This document shows, in pieces, positions 6,637-13,769 of a stretch of 30,795 bases of DNA. Location of the stretch: positions 1 through 30,795 of the IMG/VR virus record IMGVR_UViG_3300038701_002479; one strand, 5' to 3'. Within the stretch, counting starts at the first letter, position 1. Each line of letters begins with the position of its first letter. The notes under the pieces are model-generated. The model was not told the DNA's origin and ran no database searches. It saw only the letters and a program-made list of their open reading frames with translations. This DNA comes from a virus. The position numbers and the translations under genes were made by a program.

Positions 6637-7061
6637 GGGCTATGAAAAGTACGTGAATTAAGCACTTACTTTCAATAAAAAACCTAAAAATAAACCCTTT
6701 TTTAGCGCGGGGATTGGACGCTATTAACTTTAATAAATTAAAAAAATGGATTACACTGATTTTTTAGTAGAATGTAGAAACCCAAAGGCGTTTGATGATA
6801 CAATACAACAACTGGGTAAAGCCGTATTACACCAAAACCACAAAGGTGAATATGAAAAAAAAGAAGGTTATTATTTAATGAGAGTTATTGGAGATTCAGG
6901 ATTTCTAAAATTTGCCATAGAAAACCAAGGTTATGGTAAGGTGATTAGAAAGTTTGAAGAACCGAGCTAAAAAGCGAAAAGGCAAAAAAGGGTTTATTTT
7001 TCTTTGAATTTAAAAACTACCATTGATGAATAAGCCTTGCCTTACGTGTTTTTTATAGCCC
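6637..7061 (+). repeat. Long outer and 18-bp inner inverted repeats
   Basis: The inner arms are AAAAATAAACCCTTTTTT at 6686-6703 and its exact complement at 6984-7001. The outer arms are GGGCTATG plus TACGTGAATTAAG (6637 to about 6663) against CTTGCCTTACGTG plus TATAGCCC (about 7037-7061), which are imperfect. Outer boundaries are CCAAC (6626-6630) and GTTGTGC (7064-7070). The 74-residue ORF lies within both. Confidence 0.6.
6746..6970 (+). CDS. Nested cassette gene, hypothetical
   Basis: A 74-residue protein starting MDYTDFLVECRNPKAFDDTI, with a helical first half, a charged centre (HQNHKGEYEKKEGYYLMRVI) and a short C-terminal strand region (GYGKVIRKFEEPS). Function unrecognised. The ATG is preceded by an A/T-rich leader TTTAATAAATTAAAAAA typical of Bacteroidota starts. 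It is unusual in lying inside the arms of the hairpin site that should close cassette 3, and in having its own perfect 18-bp inverted repeat. It may be a separate insertion into that site. Confidence 0.6.
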   Translation: MDYTDFLVECRNPKAFDDTIQQLGKAVLHQNHKGEYEKKEGYYLMRVIGDSGFLKFAIENQGYGKVIRKFEEPS

Positions 7062-7063
7062 TT

Positions 7064-7147
7064 GTTGTGCGTAGTGCTTACCTTAAACGATAAGCACGGA
7101 CTTGCGAGATTGCACTAAATTAGATTCTTTCTTGCATTACGCACAAC
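7064..7147 (+). repeat. Terminal inverted-repeat unit of the array
   Basis: GTTGTGCGTA (7064-7073) is exactly complementary to TACGCACAAC (7138-7147). Inside lies GTGCTTA/TAAGCAC (7074-7080 with 7091-7097). The unit is short and has no ORF. It is the last of the chain and no clear right-hand closing box follows before the recombinase, so the final hairpin site seems truncated. The gap 6971-7199 holds only this structure. Confidence 0.55.
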
Positions 7148-7199
7148 TCCTATATATAAACACCCACCACACAACCCTAATAAAATATACTAATCACCT

Positions 7200-7994
7200 A
7201 TGAAAGTTGTAGAAAAATTTAAAATAATTCTTACAAACAAAAACTACTCTACCCGGACCATAGAAATCTATGTACACTATTTGGAAAAGTTTTTAAAGGA
7301 CTTGGGTAAAAATCCTTATCACATTACCCAAAAGGAGATAGAGGCGTATTTGTTAAGGTTTAATTACTCAGGTGTATCGCAACAAAACCAGATTATTGGC
7401 AGTATTAAATTGTTTGCCAGGTACATCCTCAACAAAAAGGAAGTGCATTTATCAAAATTGGAGCGACCAAAAAAGGAAAAGAAATTGCCTAGGATTATAG
7501 ATGTACAAATGCTTAGGAATAAGATACTGGCTATCCGTAACAAAAAGCACAAGGCAATATTAGCTTTGGGCCTTGGTTGCGCTATGAGGGTAAGTGAAGT
7601 GATCAATTTAAAGATTGCGGATATAGATGGGGACAGGTCCGTGATCCATATTAGGAACGCTAAAGGTAGAAAGGATAGGATTGTACCCGTATCGGACGAA
7701 CTATTAAAGATACTTCGGGACTATTACAAAGCCTACAGGCCAAAAGTATATTTGTTCAACGGGCAGTTTAGCGATACCTATTCTGCGGCAAGTTGTAACA
7801 AGATTATGAAAAAGTACATCCACCCTAAAGCACATTTTCATCAATTAAGGCATTCCGGTGCAACCCATATCCATGAAACAGGCACGGATATAGCAACTAT
7901 TTCTAAATTCCTGGGGCATAATTCGGTAAAGACCACCATGATATATACCCATGTAAGCAATGAAGCGCTTAAAAGGATACGTCCGGCAATCTAA
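7200..7994 (+). CDS. XerC/D-like tyrosine recombinase
   Basis: A 264-residue site-specific recombinase with every catalytic residue visible. An N-terminal SAM-like DNA-binding domain spans about residues 1-85. The catalytic core has Arg130 (CAMRVSEVINL), Lys155 (NAKGRKDR), HxxR as His214-Arg217 (FHQLRHSGATH), His240 (FLGHNSVKTT) and nucleophile Tyr249 (MIYTHV). The TTMIYTHV ending is shared with XerC/D and integron integrases, but the extra segment specific to IntI between the Lys and HxxR motifs is not present. It lies 53 bp beyond the last inverted-repeat unit, in the same direction, and its stop is inside the right direct repeat. It may act on the cassettes, on the island or on a dimer site. 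The phage has a second, unlike integrase at 28899. Confidence 0.9.
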   Translation: MKVVEKFKIILTNKNYSTRTIEIYVHYLEKFLKDLGKNPYHITQKEIEAYLLRFNYSGVSQQNQIIGSIKLFARYILNKKEVHLSKLERPKKEKKLPRIIDVQMLRNKILAIRNKKHKAILALGLGCAMRVSEVINLKIADIDGDRSVIHIRNAKGRKDRIVPVSDELLKILRDYYKAYRPKVYLFNGQFSDTYSAASCNKIMKKYIHPKAHFHQLRHSGATHIHETGTDIATISKFLGHNSVKTTMIYTHVSNEALKRIRPAI

Positions 7995-8004
7995 ACCTTA
8001 TAAC
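7992..8004 (+). repeat. Right copy of 13-bp direct repeat TAAACCTTATAAC
   Basis: Identical to 4652-4664 and overlapping the stop codon of the recombinase. It is followed by two further AACCTTa/c units up to 8027. The stretch 7995-8123 before the portal gene holds only these repeats and AT-rich leader sequence. Confidence 0.55.
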
Positions 8005-8123
8005 CTTACAACCTTCAACCTTATAACACACTTCCAACAAAATAAACAATGTTTACCAACTCCCTCTAAAACACCACATAATTTTACGGCCTAGGGTAAT
8101 TAAGGTTATTTAAAAATTATTGC

Positions 8124-9332
8124 GTGAATCTTTTAGAAAGAGGTGTGGTTAGTATGTTTGAAAAGAGGGCATCGGGGGAAACTTCCCTAATGCCCTCTTT
8201 GTTTTCTTTTGGCAGCTTCGCATCTACAGCGGCAGGCCGTAAGGTAAACCGCAATACCAGCCTTAAGATATCCGCATTTTACTGCGCCCTTACCACCTTG
8301 GCAGAATCCTTTGCCCTATTGCCCAAAGCAGTGTACCAGGTGCAGGGAGAGAACAGGAACCGCCTACCGGACCATCCTTTAGATTATGTCCTGCACGACG
8401 AGGCCCATAATTACATGACCGCCTTTATGTTCAATTACATCATGGTCCTTTCCCTTTTTGTAAAGGGCAATGCCTATGCCTATATAATGCGCAACAATTC
8501 CGGCAACATAGTTGGCCTACAGTATTGGGATGCGGACAAGGTAGAAGTGGTAGAATCCAACGGAAAACTGTTTTACAAATATAACAACAAGACCTACGGG
8601 GCAGCGGAAGTATTCCACGTGCCCGGTTTCTGCTTTAACGGCATAGTGGGCCAGAGTATAGTACATTTTGCAGCGGACAGTATGGGCACGCCCTTGGCCG
8701 CACAGGAATACGGTGCCAATTCTTATAATGATAAAGGGGTAAGTATGGGTGTCCTGGAGACTGATTTGGCTTTAAAGCCAGAAGCCAAGGACAGGATGAA
8801 AAATGCATGGGCGGAAGCCCTTTCCGGTAACGACCCGCATAGGGCCGTGGTATTGGATGAAGGTTTCAAGTACAGCTCCATACGCCTTTCCCCGGATCAG
8901 TCCAAATTTATAGAGGCCAAGGTAGAAGGTACGGGAGATATTGCCCGTTGGTTCAAAATACCCTTGCACATGTTGCATGTTACCGGAGAGGGCGGATACA
9001 ACTTTCTGGTACAGATGTCCATTAGTTACCTACAACATGCCGTACAGCCCATAGCGGAAAAGTTTAAACAGGAATCAAATAGAAAACTGTTGACCAGGAC
9101 AGAGCGCCAAAACGGACTGTACATTAACTACAACTACAAAAAATTATTGCAGGTAGATCCAAAATCAAGATCGGAGTTCTATAAGAACATGATCATGATG
9201 AAGGCCATGACCCCTAACGAGATAAGGGACCTGGAAGATATGAACCCTTACAAAGGTGGGGACGAACCTTTGCAGATGGTAAACATGCAGACCTTAACGC
9301 AGATAGAAAAATCGTTGGAAGATGAAGGATAA
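8124..9332 (+). CDS. Portal protein (HK97 gp3-like)
   Basis: A 402-residue portal subunit, the dodecameric ring through which DNA enters. Conserved patterns include ISAFYCALTTLAESFALLPK near residues 50-70, the DHPLDYVLHDEAHNYMTAFMF region, KGNAYAYIMRN, and the C-terminal NEIRDLEDMNPYKGGDEPLQ that is standard in this family. The length is typical. The GTG at 8124 gives MNLLERGVVSMFEKRA. An in-frame ATG at 8154 (MFEKRASGE) is an equally good start and would remove ten residues. It overlaps the prohead protease gene by 11 bp. In most HK97-like phages it follows terL directly, but here about 6 kb of accessory DNA lies between them. Confidence 0.95.
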   Translation: MNLLERGVVSMFEKRASGETSLMPSLFSFGSFASTAAGRKVNRNTSLKISAFYCALTTLAESFALLPKAVYQVQGENRNRLPDHPLDYVLHDEAHNYMTAFMFNYIMVLSLFVKGNAYAYIMRNNSGNIVGLQYWDADKVEVVESNGKLFYKYNNKTYGAAEVFHVPGFCFNGIVGQSIVHFAADSMGTPLAAQEYGANSYNDKGVSMGVLETDLALKPEAKDRMKNAWAEALSGNDPHRAVVLDEGFKYSSIRLSPDQSKFIEAKVEGTGDIARWFKIPLHMLHVTGEGGYNFLVQMSISYLQHAVQPIAEKFKQESNRKLLTRTERQNGLYINYNYKKLLQVDPKSRSEFYKNMIMMKAMTPNEIRDLEDMNPYKGGDEPLQMVNMQTLTQIEKSLEDEG

Positions 9333-9939
9333 AAATAAAATACAGACCCGTTTTGTGCAGGTGCGCCAAAACGGAGTGGACTTAGAAAAAAGGACCGCAG
9401 AATTTGTAATAAGTACAGAGGCCGTGGACAGTTACGGTACTGTATTCCTGGCGGATGGTTGGGATTTTACCCGTTATAACCAAAATCCTGTGGTATTCTA
9501 CCAGCACGGTAGCCATAGTGCGGACCCGGATGCATTAGTAGGGGTATCCAGTTTAAGGCAGGAAGGTAAGGATACTATTGCAAAGGTCACTTTTGAGCCA
9601 GAGGATATTAATCCGTTGGCAGAAAAGGTATTACGAAAATTGCACCACGGCACCCTTCGCGGGGCTTCCATTGGTGCGGATATTAAGCAGGGCCGTTGGG
9701 GCAAGAAAGATGCTGGGGAGGACCCGGACGTAATATATTTTGAAAGACAGGAACTGTTGGAGTGGTCCATTGTTACCATCCCTAGCAACCCTGCCGCATT
9801 AAAAAGAAATGCCGAGGATCTGGATGCCTTAAAAGCATCCTTGGCACCTGTAACCGCGGAAGTGGTTGCACCAGAAAATAGAGAAAGTGGGCTGGATGAA
9901 TTTGAGGCTCAGTACATGTATAACAAAAACAAAGTTTAA
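9322..9939 (+). CDS. Prohead maturation protease (S78-like)
   Basis: A 205-residue serine protease that trims the capsid delta domain during head maturation. His62 lies in NPVVFYQHGS and the likely nucleophile Ser116 in GTLRGASIGAD, the pair expected in the HK97 gp4/S78 family. The segment QELLEWSIVTIPSNPAA (about 140-156) is the conserved C-terminal strand region. Length is typical. It starts within the 3' end of the portal gene and is followed after 2 bp by the capsid gene, the usual portal-protease-capsid order. Confidence 0.93.
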   Translation: MKDKNKIQTRFVQVRQNGVDLEKRTAEFVISTEAVDSYGTVFLADGWDFTRYNQNPVVFYQHGSHSADPDALVGVSSLRQEGKDTIAKVTFEPEDINPLAEKVLRKLHHGTLRGASIGADIKQGRWGKKDAGEDPDVIYFERQELLEWSIVTIPSNPAALKRNAEDLDALKASLAPVTAEVVAPENRESGLDEFEAQYMYNKNKV

Positions 9940-9941
9940 AG

Positions 9942-11249
9942 ATGAAAACGTTAGCAGAATTGTTACAGGAGAGAGCTTCAAAGATCACAGCTCAAAAAAA
10001 GATGATCGACACCCGTAAGGCCGAAAAAAGGGACTTTACGGAAGAAGAGGCCACGGCATTCCGTGCCTTGGACAAAGAAATTGAAGGTTTGGATACCAAG
10101 ATTGAGGAGCGCAAAGCAGAGGACGAGGCGGAAAAGCGTGCAGCTTCTTTAGCTGGTGCCGTTGTTACGGATGGTGAGGAAAAAGAAAAAGAAAAAATCC
10201 AAGAGCGTTTTTCCATCTTAAAGGCATTGAGAAATGCGGACCCAAGAAATGCAAAAGGTTTGGATGGTGCAGAAAAGGAAATACATGAGATTGGTATGGC
10301 AGAAAACCGTAATGCCAAAGTTGGTAGTGGGGATGTGCCCAGCCTTTCCATTCCATTATCTTATTTCTCTAGGGCTACGGCACAGACAAAGACAGAGGAT
10401 AGTGGTTCTTATGGTGGTGCCTTGGTGCAGAACCAGGCTCCGCAGATGGTTGCCCCTCTACGTCCTAAATTGGCGTTCGAGGAATTGGGTGCTTCCTTTA
10501 TGACAGGCTTGTCCGGTGGGGATATTCCTTTGGTAGTGGATAATGATTTTGCAATGACTTTCCTAGCGGAAACCACTGCCATTACACCACAGAAAAAGAC
10601 CTATGCAGGTCCTACCTTATCGCCTAAGCGTGCGGGTGGTGCTGTGGATATTTCCAACCAATTGTTGTTACAATCTTCTGTAGATGTAGAGAACAGGATT
10701 GTATCCGGTCTTAAAAACGGCTTTGCGCAATTATTGCACACTGCAATTATCAATGGTGCCGGTGGTGTTGCCCCAACAGGGCTTTTGACGTATTCAGGTA
10801 TTAACGATGCTGCGGCTACGGCTGCACAGTCATCCTCTTGGGCGCGTATTGTAGAGCTTATGGCCCTTATAGAAGAGGACAATGCCACAGATGAGAGCCT
10901 TGGTTTCTTATTGTCCCCAACCTTAAAGGCTGCGCTTAAGCAGGTTAAAAAGGATGCAGGATCAGGGCGTTTCTTGTTAGAGAACAATATGATAGATGGG
11001 TATAAGACCATCTCCACGTCTTTGGTTCCTGCCTTGGATGATGATGGTACTGCCGTTTATCCTTTGATCTATGGAGATTTCAAACAAATGGTAATTGGCC
11101 AATGGGGAAGTGTTAACGTAACCATCAACCCTTACAGTGCAGACCTTAGTAATTCTGTTCGTTTAGTGTTGAACACTTATGCGGACATGAAGATTGCTAA
11201 CCCTGCTGCCTTTGCAAGAAACCTTTTCTTGACCAACGCAGTATCTTAA
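9942..11249 (+). CDS. Major capsid protein (HK97-fold)
   Basis: A 435-residue capsid protein. Residues 1 to about 75 form a charged coiled-coil (LLQERASKITAQKKMIDTRK, then RALDKEIEGLDTKIEERKAE), the scaffold-like delta domain that the preceding protease would remove. The rest has the HK97-fold pattern: the PLVVDNDFAMTFLAETTAIT stretch, DISNQLLLQSSVDVENRIV, INGAGGVAPTGLL, and a final strand region ending ADMKIANPAAFARNLFL. The cleavage site would lie between about 100 and 140, which I cannot place exactly. Codon use is strongly biased, as for highly expressed genes. A clear hairpin terminator follows 17 bp after the stop. Confidence 0.95.
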   Translation: MKTLAELLQERASKITAQKKMIDTRKAEKRDFTEEEATAFRALDKEIEGLDTKIEERKAEDEAEKRAASLAGAVVTDGEEKEKEKIQERFSILKALRNADPRNAKGLDGAEKEIHEIGMAENRNAKVGSGDVPSLSIPLSYFSRATAQTKTEDSGSYGGALVQNQAPQMVAPLRPKLAFEELGASFMTGLSGGDIPLVVDNDFAMTFLAETTAITPQKKTYAGPTLSPKRAGGAVDISNQLLLQSSVDVENRIVSGLKNGFAQLLHTAIINGAGGVAPTGLLTYSGINDAAATAAQSSSWARIVELMALIEEDNATDESLGFLLSPTLKAALKQVKKDAGSGRFLLENNMIDGYKTISTSLVPALDDDGTAVYPLIYGDFKQMVIGQWGSVNVTINPYSADLSNSVRLVLNTYADMKIANPAAFARNLFLTNAVS

Positions 11250-11266
11250 GTAGGATATTTATAATC

Positions 11267-11295
11267 AATTCCCCTCTATAAATTAGAGGGGAATT
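11267..11295 (+). terminator. Hairpin after capsid gene
   Basis: A perfect 11-bp stem AATTCCCCTCT (11267-11277) with AGAGGGGAATT (11285-11295) and a 7-base loop, directly after the capsid stop. It lacks a long T-run, so it may be a partial terminator or an mRNA stabiliser that keeps capsid mRNA abundant relative to downstream genes. Confidence 0.75.
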
Positions 11296-11309
11296 ATATA
11301 CCGGGTATA

Positions 11310-11561
11310 ATGGCAACTAAGTCAAAGATTGAAGCTAATAAAAAGGTGTTGGAAAACACAAAAAAACAAGTGGCGGACCAAAAAAAGGAATCGGATGCCC
11401 AGGCACAGATTTCCAAAAAAGGAAAGCGCACAAGATTAAGGGCATTGGTTGGGCTTGCGGGCCACTACAACCTGCCTTATTCAGAAGGTATGGAATTTTC
11501 GATTAACGAAAAAAAGGCCGCTGAAATAGTAGAGAACAAACATGCCGAAAAGGTAAAGTAA
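11310..11561 (+). CDS. Small capsid-adjacent protein
   Basis: An 83-residue protein with a very basic, coiled-coil-like N-terminal half (SKIEANKKVLENTKKQVADQ) and a compact C-terminal part (LRALVGLAGHYNLPYSEGME). Such small proteins between the capsid and connector genes may be head-completion or decoration factors, or carry a peptide-bond-free HTH-like fold. I do not recognise the family. Its ATG follows the capsid hairpin by 14 bp, and its stop is flush with the next ATG. Confidence 0.65.
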   Translation: MATKSKIEANKKVLENTKKQVADQKKESDAQAQISKKGKRTRLRALVGLAGHYNLPYSEGMEFSINEKKAAEIVENKHAEKVK

Positions 11562-12122
11562 ATGGAATACAACATTACATACGGTGCAAAGGTAGAAGAG
11601 GCGGCAGTGGTAACACTGGCCCTCGCCAAACAGAACAGCAATATAGAGCATTCGGATACGGAGGCCTATTTGCAGTTGTTGTTAGATGCCGCTGTGGAAG
11701 ATGCCGAGAACTATACGGGCACTTCCCTTTTGCAGCGTAACGTAACTATTTCCTTTACAGATTGGGCAACAATATATGAGCTGCCCTTGGCACCTATCCA
11801 GAGCATTACCAGTGTAAAATATTTGGATGCGGACGGTGCGGAGCAGACGGTGGACACTTCTGGTTATACTTTTTATACCAAGGATGGCCAACATAGGTTG
11901 CAGATAGAATTGGATACGTTCCCTGTCTTGGATGAGGATGCACCTTTTTCGGTAACCGTTACCTGTGTAGCAGGGTTTGCCACTGCGGATATGCCCGCTT
12001 TTGTAAAGAGTGCCGTAATGATGCGCTTTAGCCATAAGGAACTATATAGGGAAGATATGGCCATACCCACAAGTATGGACCGTGCCTTTCAGAACGCCCT
12101 ACGGCCAATAAAAAGATGGTAA
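11562..12122 (+). CDS. Head-tail connector (HK97 gp6-like)
   Basis: A 186-residue connector that would attach below the portal. The family pattern is clear: an N-terminal helix with AYLQLLLDAAVEDAENYTGT, the LPLAPIQSITSVKYLDADG strand segment, then a beta stretch ending in DMPAFVKSAVMMRFSHKELY and a C-terminal NALRPIKRW. Length suits the gp6/YqbG-type group. It follows its neighbour with no gap and is separated from the next gene by 1 bp. Confidence 0.85.
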   Translation: MEYNITYGAKVEEAAVVTLALAKQNSNIEHSDTEAYLQLLLDAAVEDAENYTGTSLLQRNVTISFTDWATIYELPLAPIQSITSVKYLDADGAEQTVDTSGYTFYTKDGQHRLQIELDTFPVLDEDAPFSVTVTCVAGFATADMPAFVKSAVMMRFSHKELYREDMAIPTSMDRAFQNALRPIKRW

Positions 12123-12123
12123 T

Positions 12124-12468
12124 ATGAAAGATGTACCCTACAGTGGCCAGTTAAACAGAAGGGTAGAGTTCTTTGAAAATACTACGGTAAAGAACAGCTC
12201 CGGGGAGCCTATAGAGACAGAGCAGTCTTTGGGGTCCAAGTTTGTGGAGCGTTTAGATGCCGTGGGCAATGAGGAAGAGGATGGCCGTTTGGTAGGCTTG
12301 GCGGTTTGCCGCTTTAGAATGCGTTTCAATGCTTCTATTTTCGGTAAGGGCAGCGCCCTTTTTATCCGCGATTTTGATGGCGATTGGGAAGCGGCTGGTT
12401 CGCCCCGTTTGCTGGATGGCCGTAAAAGGTACATGGAATTTAAATGCAGGAAGCGTGGCGAAAATTGA
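12124..12468 (+). CDS. Head closure / head-tail adaptor protein
   Basis: A 114-residue protein of the SPP1 gp16 or HK97 head-tail joining type. It has the typical opening YSGQLNRRVEFFENTTVKNS, the middle EPIETEQSLGSKFVERL and the FRMRFNASIFGKGSALFIRD beta region. The end DGRKRYMEFKCRKRG is where the consensus reads R-x-x-x-L/M-E. It seals the filled head and docks the tail. The gene lies between the connector and the gp10-like protein, the expected order, and overlaps the latter. Confidence 0.82.
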   Translation: MKDVPYSGQLNRRVEFFENTTVKNSSGEPIETEQSLGSKFVERLDAVGNEEEDGRLVGLAVCRFRMRFNASIFGKGSALFIRDFDGDWEAAGSPRLLDGRKRYMEFKCRKRGEN

Positions 12469-12916
12469 TGTTTTTGAGGTAGAGGGCTTTGAGGAACTCA
12501 ATGCCAAGCTTAAGCAGTTACCGGACAGGGTAAAGCGTAAAGAAGTGTTGGCCATACAGCGTAGGTTGGCAGAACCTATAAGAAAGGCATACGCAGCAAA
12601 CCTACCGGAAAGTTCTGGAACATTAAGTAGATCGGTAGCGGTTAAATCCGTGTCCATTAGAAAGTCCGGGGGTAACCCTGCCATACAGGTAGTACCTGGC
12701 AAACGTGGTAAGAATGACGGGTATTATAAGTTTATGGTGATCCGTAAAGGGGACAGTCCAGGAAGTACGGACCGTGGCAGCCGTAAGGGAATGAATACTG
12801 TAGTAACCGCCTCCCGTAACCGTACCCTGGCGCAAGTTGGTGACAATGTGGCCAAAGATGCAGAGGGCACCGTGGCAAAATATGTACAGAAAAAAATAGA
12901 TAGTTTATCAATATGA
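12455..12916 (+). CDS. HK97 gp10-like tail-connector protein
   Basis: A 153-residue protein from a GTG start. The frame is open far upstream (ATG at 12329), but those codons overlap the preceding gene and do not resemble the family, whereas GTG 12455 gives MAKIDVFEVEGFEELNAKLK, the standard N-terminus. Other family features are LPESSGTLSRSVAVKS, VVPGKRGKNDGYYKFMVIRK, and a C-terminal helix. It likely joins the tail tube to the head. It overlaps the upstream gene by 14 bp and the next by 4 bp. Confidence 0.8.
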   Translation: MAKIDVFEVEGFEELNAKLKQLPDRVKRKEVLAIQRRLAEPIRKAYAANLPESSGTLSRSVAVKSVSIRKSGGNPAIQVVPGKRGKNDGYYKFMVIRKGDSPGSTDRGSRKGMNTVVTASRNRTLAQVGDNVAKDAEGTVAKYVQKKIDSLSI

Positions 12917-13266
12917 ACCTGGCAGCGCAGAAAATAGAGACAGATTTGGCAGCTTACGCACCTTTAGGGGCTGTGGTAGGGGAAAAGCATTACAGGGGGC
13001 TTGCCCCAAAGAATGCAAAGGTCCCTTTTATTGTCTACAAGATCAAGGAAAACAAGCGGGCCACCAAAGATTATACGGGGGAGTATGAAGTGCAGATCTA
13101 TTGTTTTCAGAACAGCCTTACCAATGCCTCTACCTTATCGGACCTGGTAAGGGATGCTATGCCGGATACGGAATATAGGTACCAGGGCGGTTCTGAGGAT
13201 TACTCGGACCTAGAGGGTAAGGAGGCGTATGTGGAACTAAATTTTAACTTTAAAATAAGAATATAA
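12913..13266 (+). CDS. Tail completion protein (DUF3168-like)
   Basis: A 117-residue protein whose pattern fits the tail-terminator group: an N-terminal helix, then VPFIVYKIKENKRATKDYTG, the EYEVQIYCFQNSLTNASTLS segment, and a last strand EAYVELNFNFKIRI. These proteins cap the tail tube and face the head connector. It starts at ATGA with its upstream neighbour and ends exactly at the A of the major tail gene start, so the genes are tightly coupled. Confidence 0.82.
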   Translation: MNLAAQKIETDLAAYAPLGAVVGEKHYRGLAPKNAKVPFIVYKIKENKRATKDYTGEYEVQIYCFQNSLTNASTLSDLVRDAMPDTEYRYQGGSEDYSDLEGKEAYVELNFNFKIRI

Positions 13267-13712
13267 TGGCAGGAGAAAAAGTACTTAGTGGCAACCTAAG
13301 GTTGTGGCTAAATGATCTACCCATATTCGATGCTACAGGCTGTAGCGTATCGTTTGCACGGGAGACAAAGAAGAGGGCGGCCACCAAGGATACGTCCGCA
13401 GGGGCCTCTACAAAAAGTACCCGTACATGGAGTGCAGGGTATAATGGTCTGGCAATCTATGCCAGTGATGGCAGTACCCACCACGACTTTAAGGCGTTGG
13501 TAGATCTGTTCAATGATGATACGGATACCTTGGTGCAGGTAGATTTTGTACCTAGCAATTCGGATTATACCTATTACCTAAAGGGTAACGGTATTTTAAC
13601 CGCCTTGGACGGTACTTTTAATGTGGATGAGGACGGTACTATTTCCTTATCCATAGAAGGGGTTGGCGATCTATTGCCCGTATCCAAATCGGTAACGGCA
13701 CCGGACGAATAA
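13266..13712 (+). CDS. Major tail tube protein
   Basis: A 148-residue tube protein of the short TP901-like kind. It starts MAGEKVLSGNLRLWLNDLPI and then has the SFARETKKRAATKDTSAG loop and a WSAGYNGLAIYASDG core. It ends with a FNVDEDGTISLSIEGVGDLL strand region. Many copies polymerise around the tape measure. A strong terminator follows within 25 bp of the stop, consistent with high expression of this gene. The upstream overlap with the tail-completion gene is 1 bp. Confidence 0.88.
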   Translation: MAGEKVLSGNLRLWLNDLPIFDATGCSVSFARETKKRAATKDTSAGASTKSTRTWSAGYNGLAIYASDGSTHHDFKALVDLFNDDTDTLVQVDFVPSNSDYTYYLKGNGILTALDGTFNVDEDGTISLSIEGVGDLLPVSKSVTAPDE

Positions 13713-13733
13713 CAAACTATAAAACATAACAAC

Positions 13734-13757
13734 AACCCCCTAAAACTTAGGGGGTTT
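13734..13757 (+). terminator. Intrinsic terminator after major tail gene
   Basis: A perfect 10-bp stem AACCCCCTAA (13734-13743) and TTAGGGGGTT (13747-13756) with a 3-base loop, followed by TATTTAAA. It probably reduces read-through from the abundant tail tube mRNA into the chaperone genes. Confidence 0.85.
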
Positions 13758-13769
13758 ATTTAAAGCACT

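Noticed and set aside
5372-7147. CRISPR array
   Set aside because: Arms are inverted, not direct, and differ from unit to unit. No regular spacers of 26-40 bases are present.
7200-7994. Calling the recombinase an integron integrase IntI
   Set aside because: The extra IntI segment between the Lys and HxxR motifs is missing, so only a XerC/D-like call is supported.
12329-12454. Upstream part of the gp10-like frame
   Set aside because: It overlaps the head-closure gene in another frame and does not match the family. The GTG at 12455 restores the usual N-terminus.
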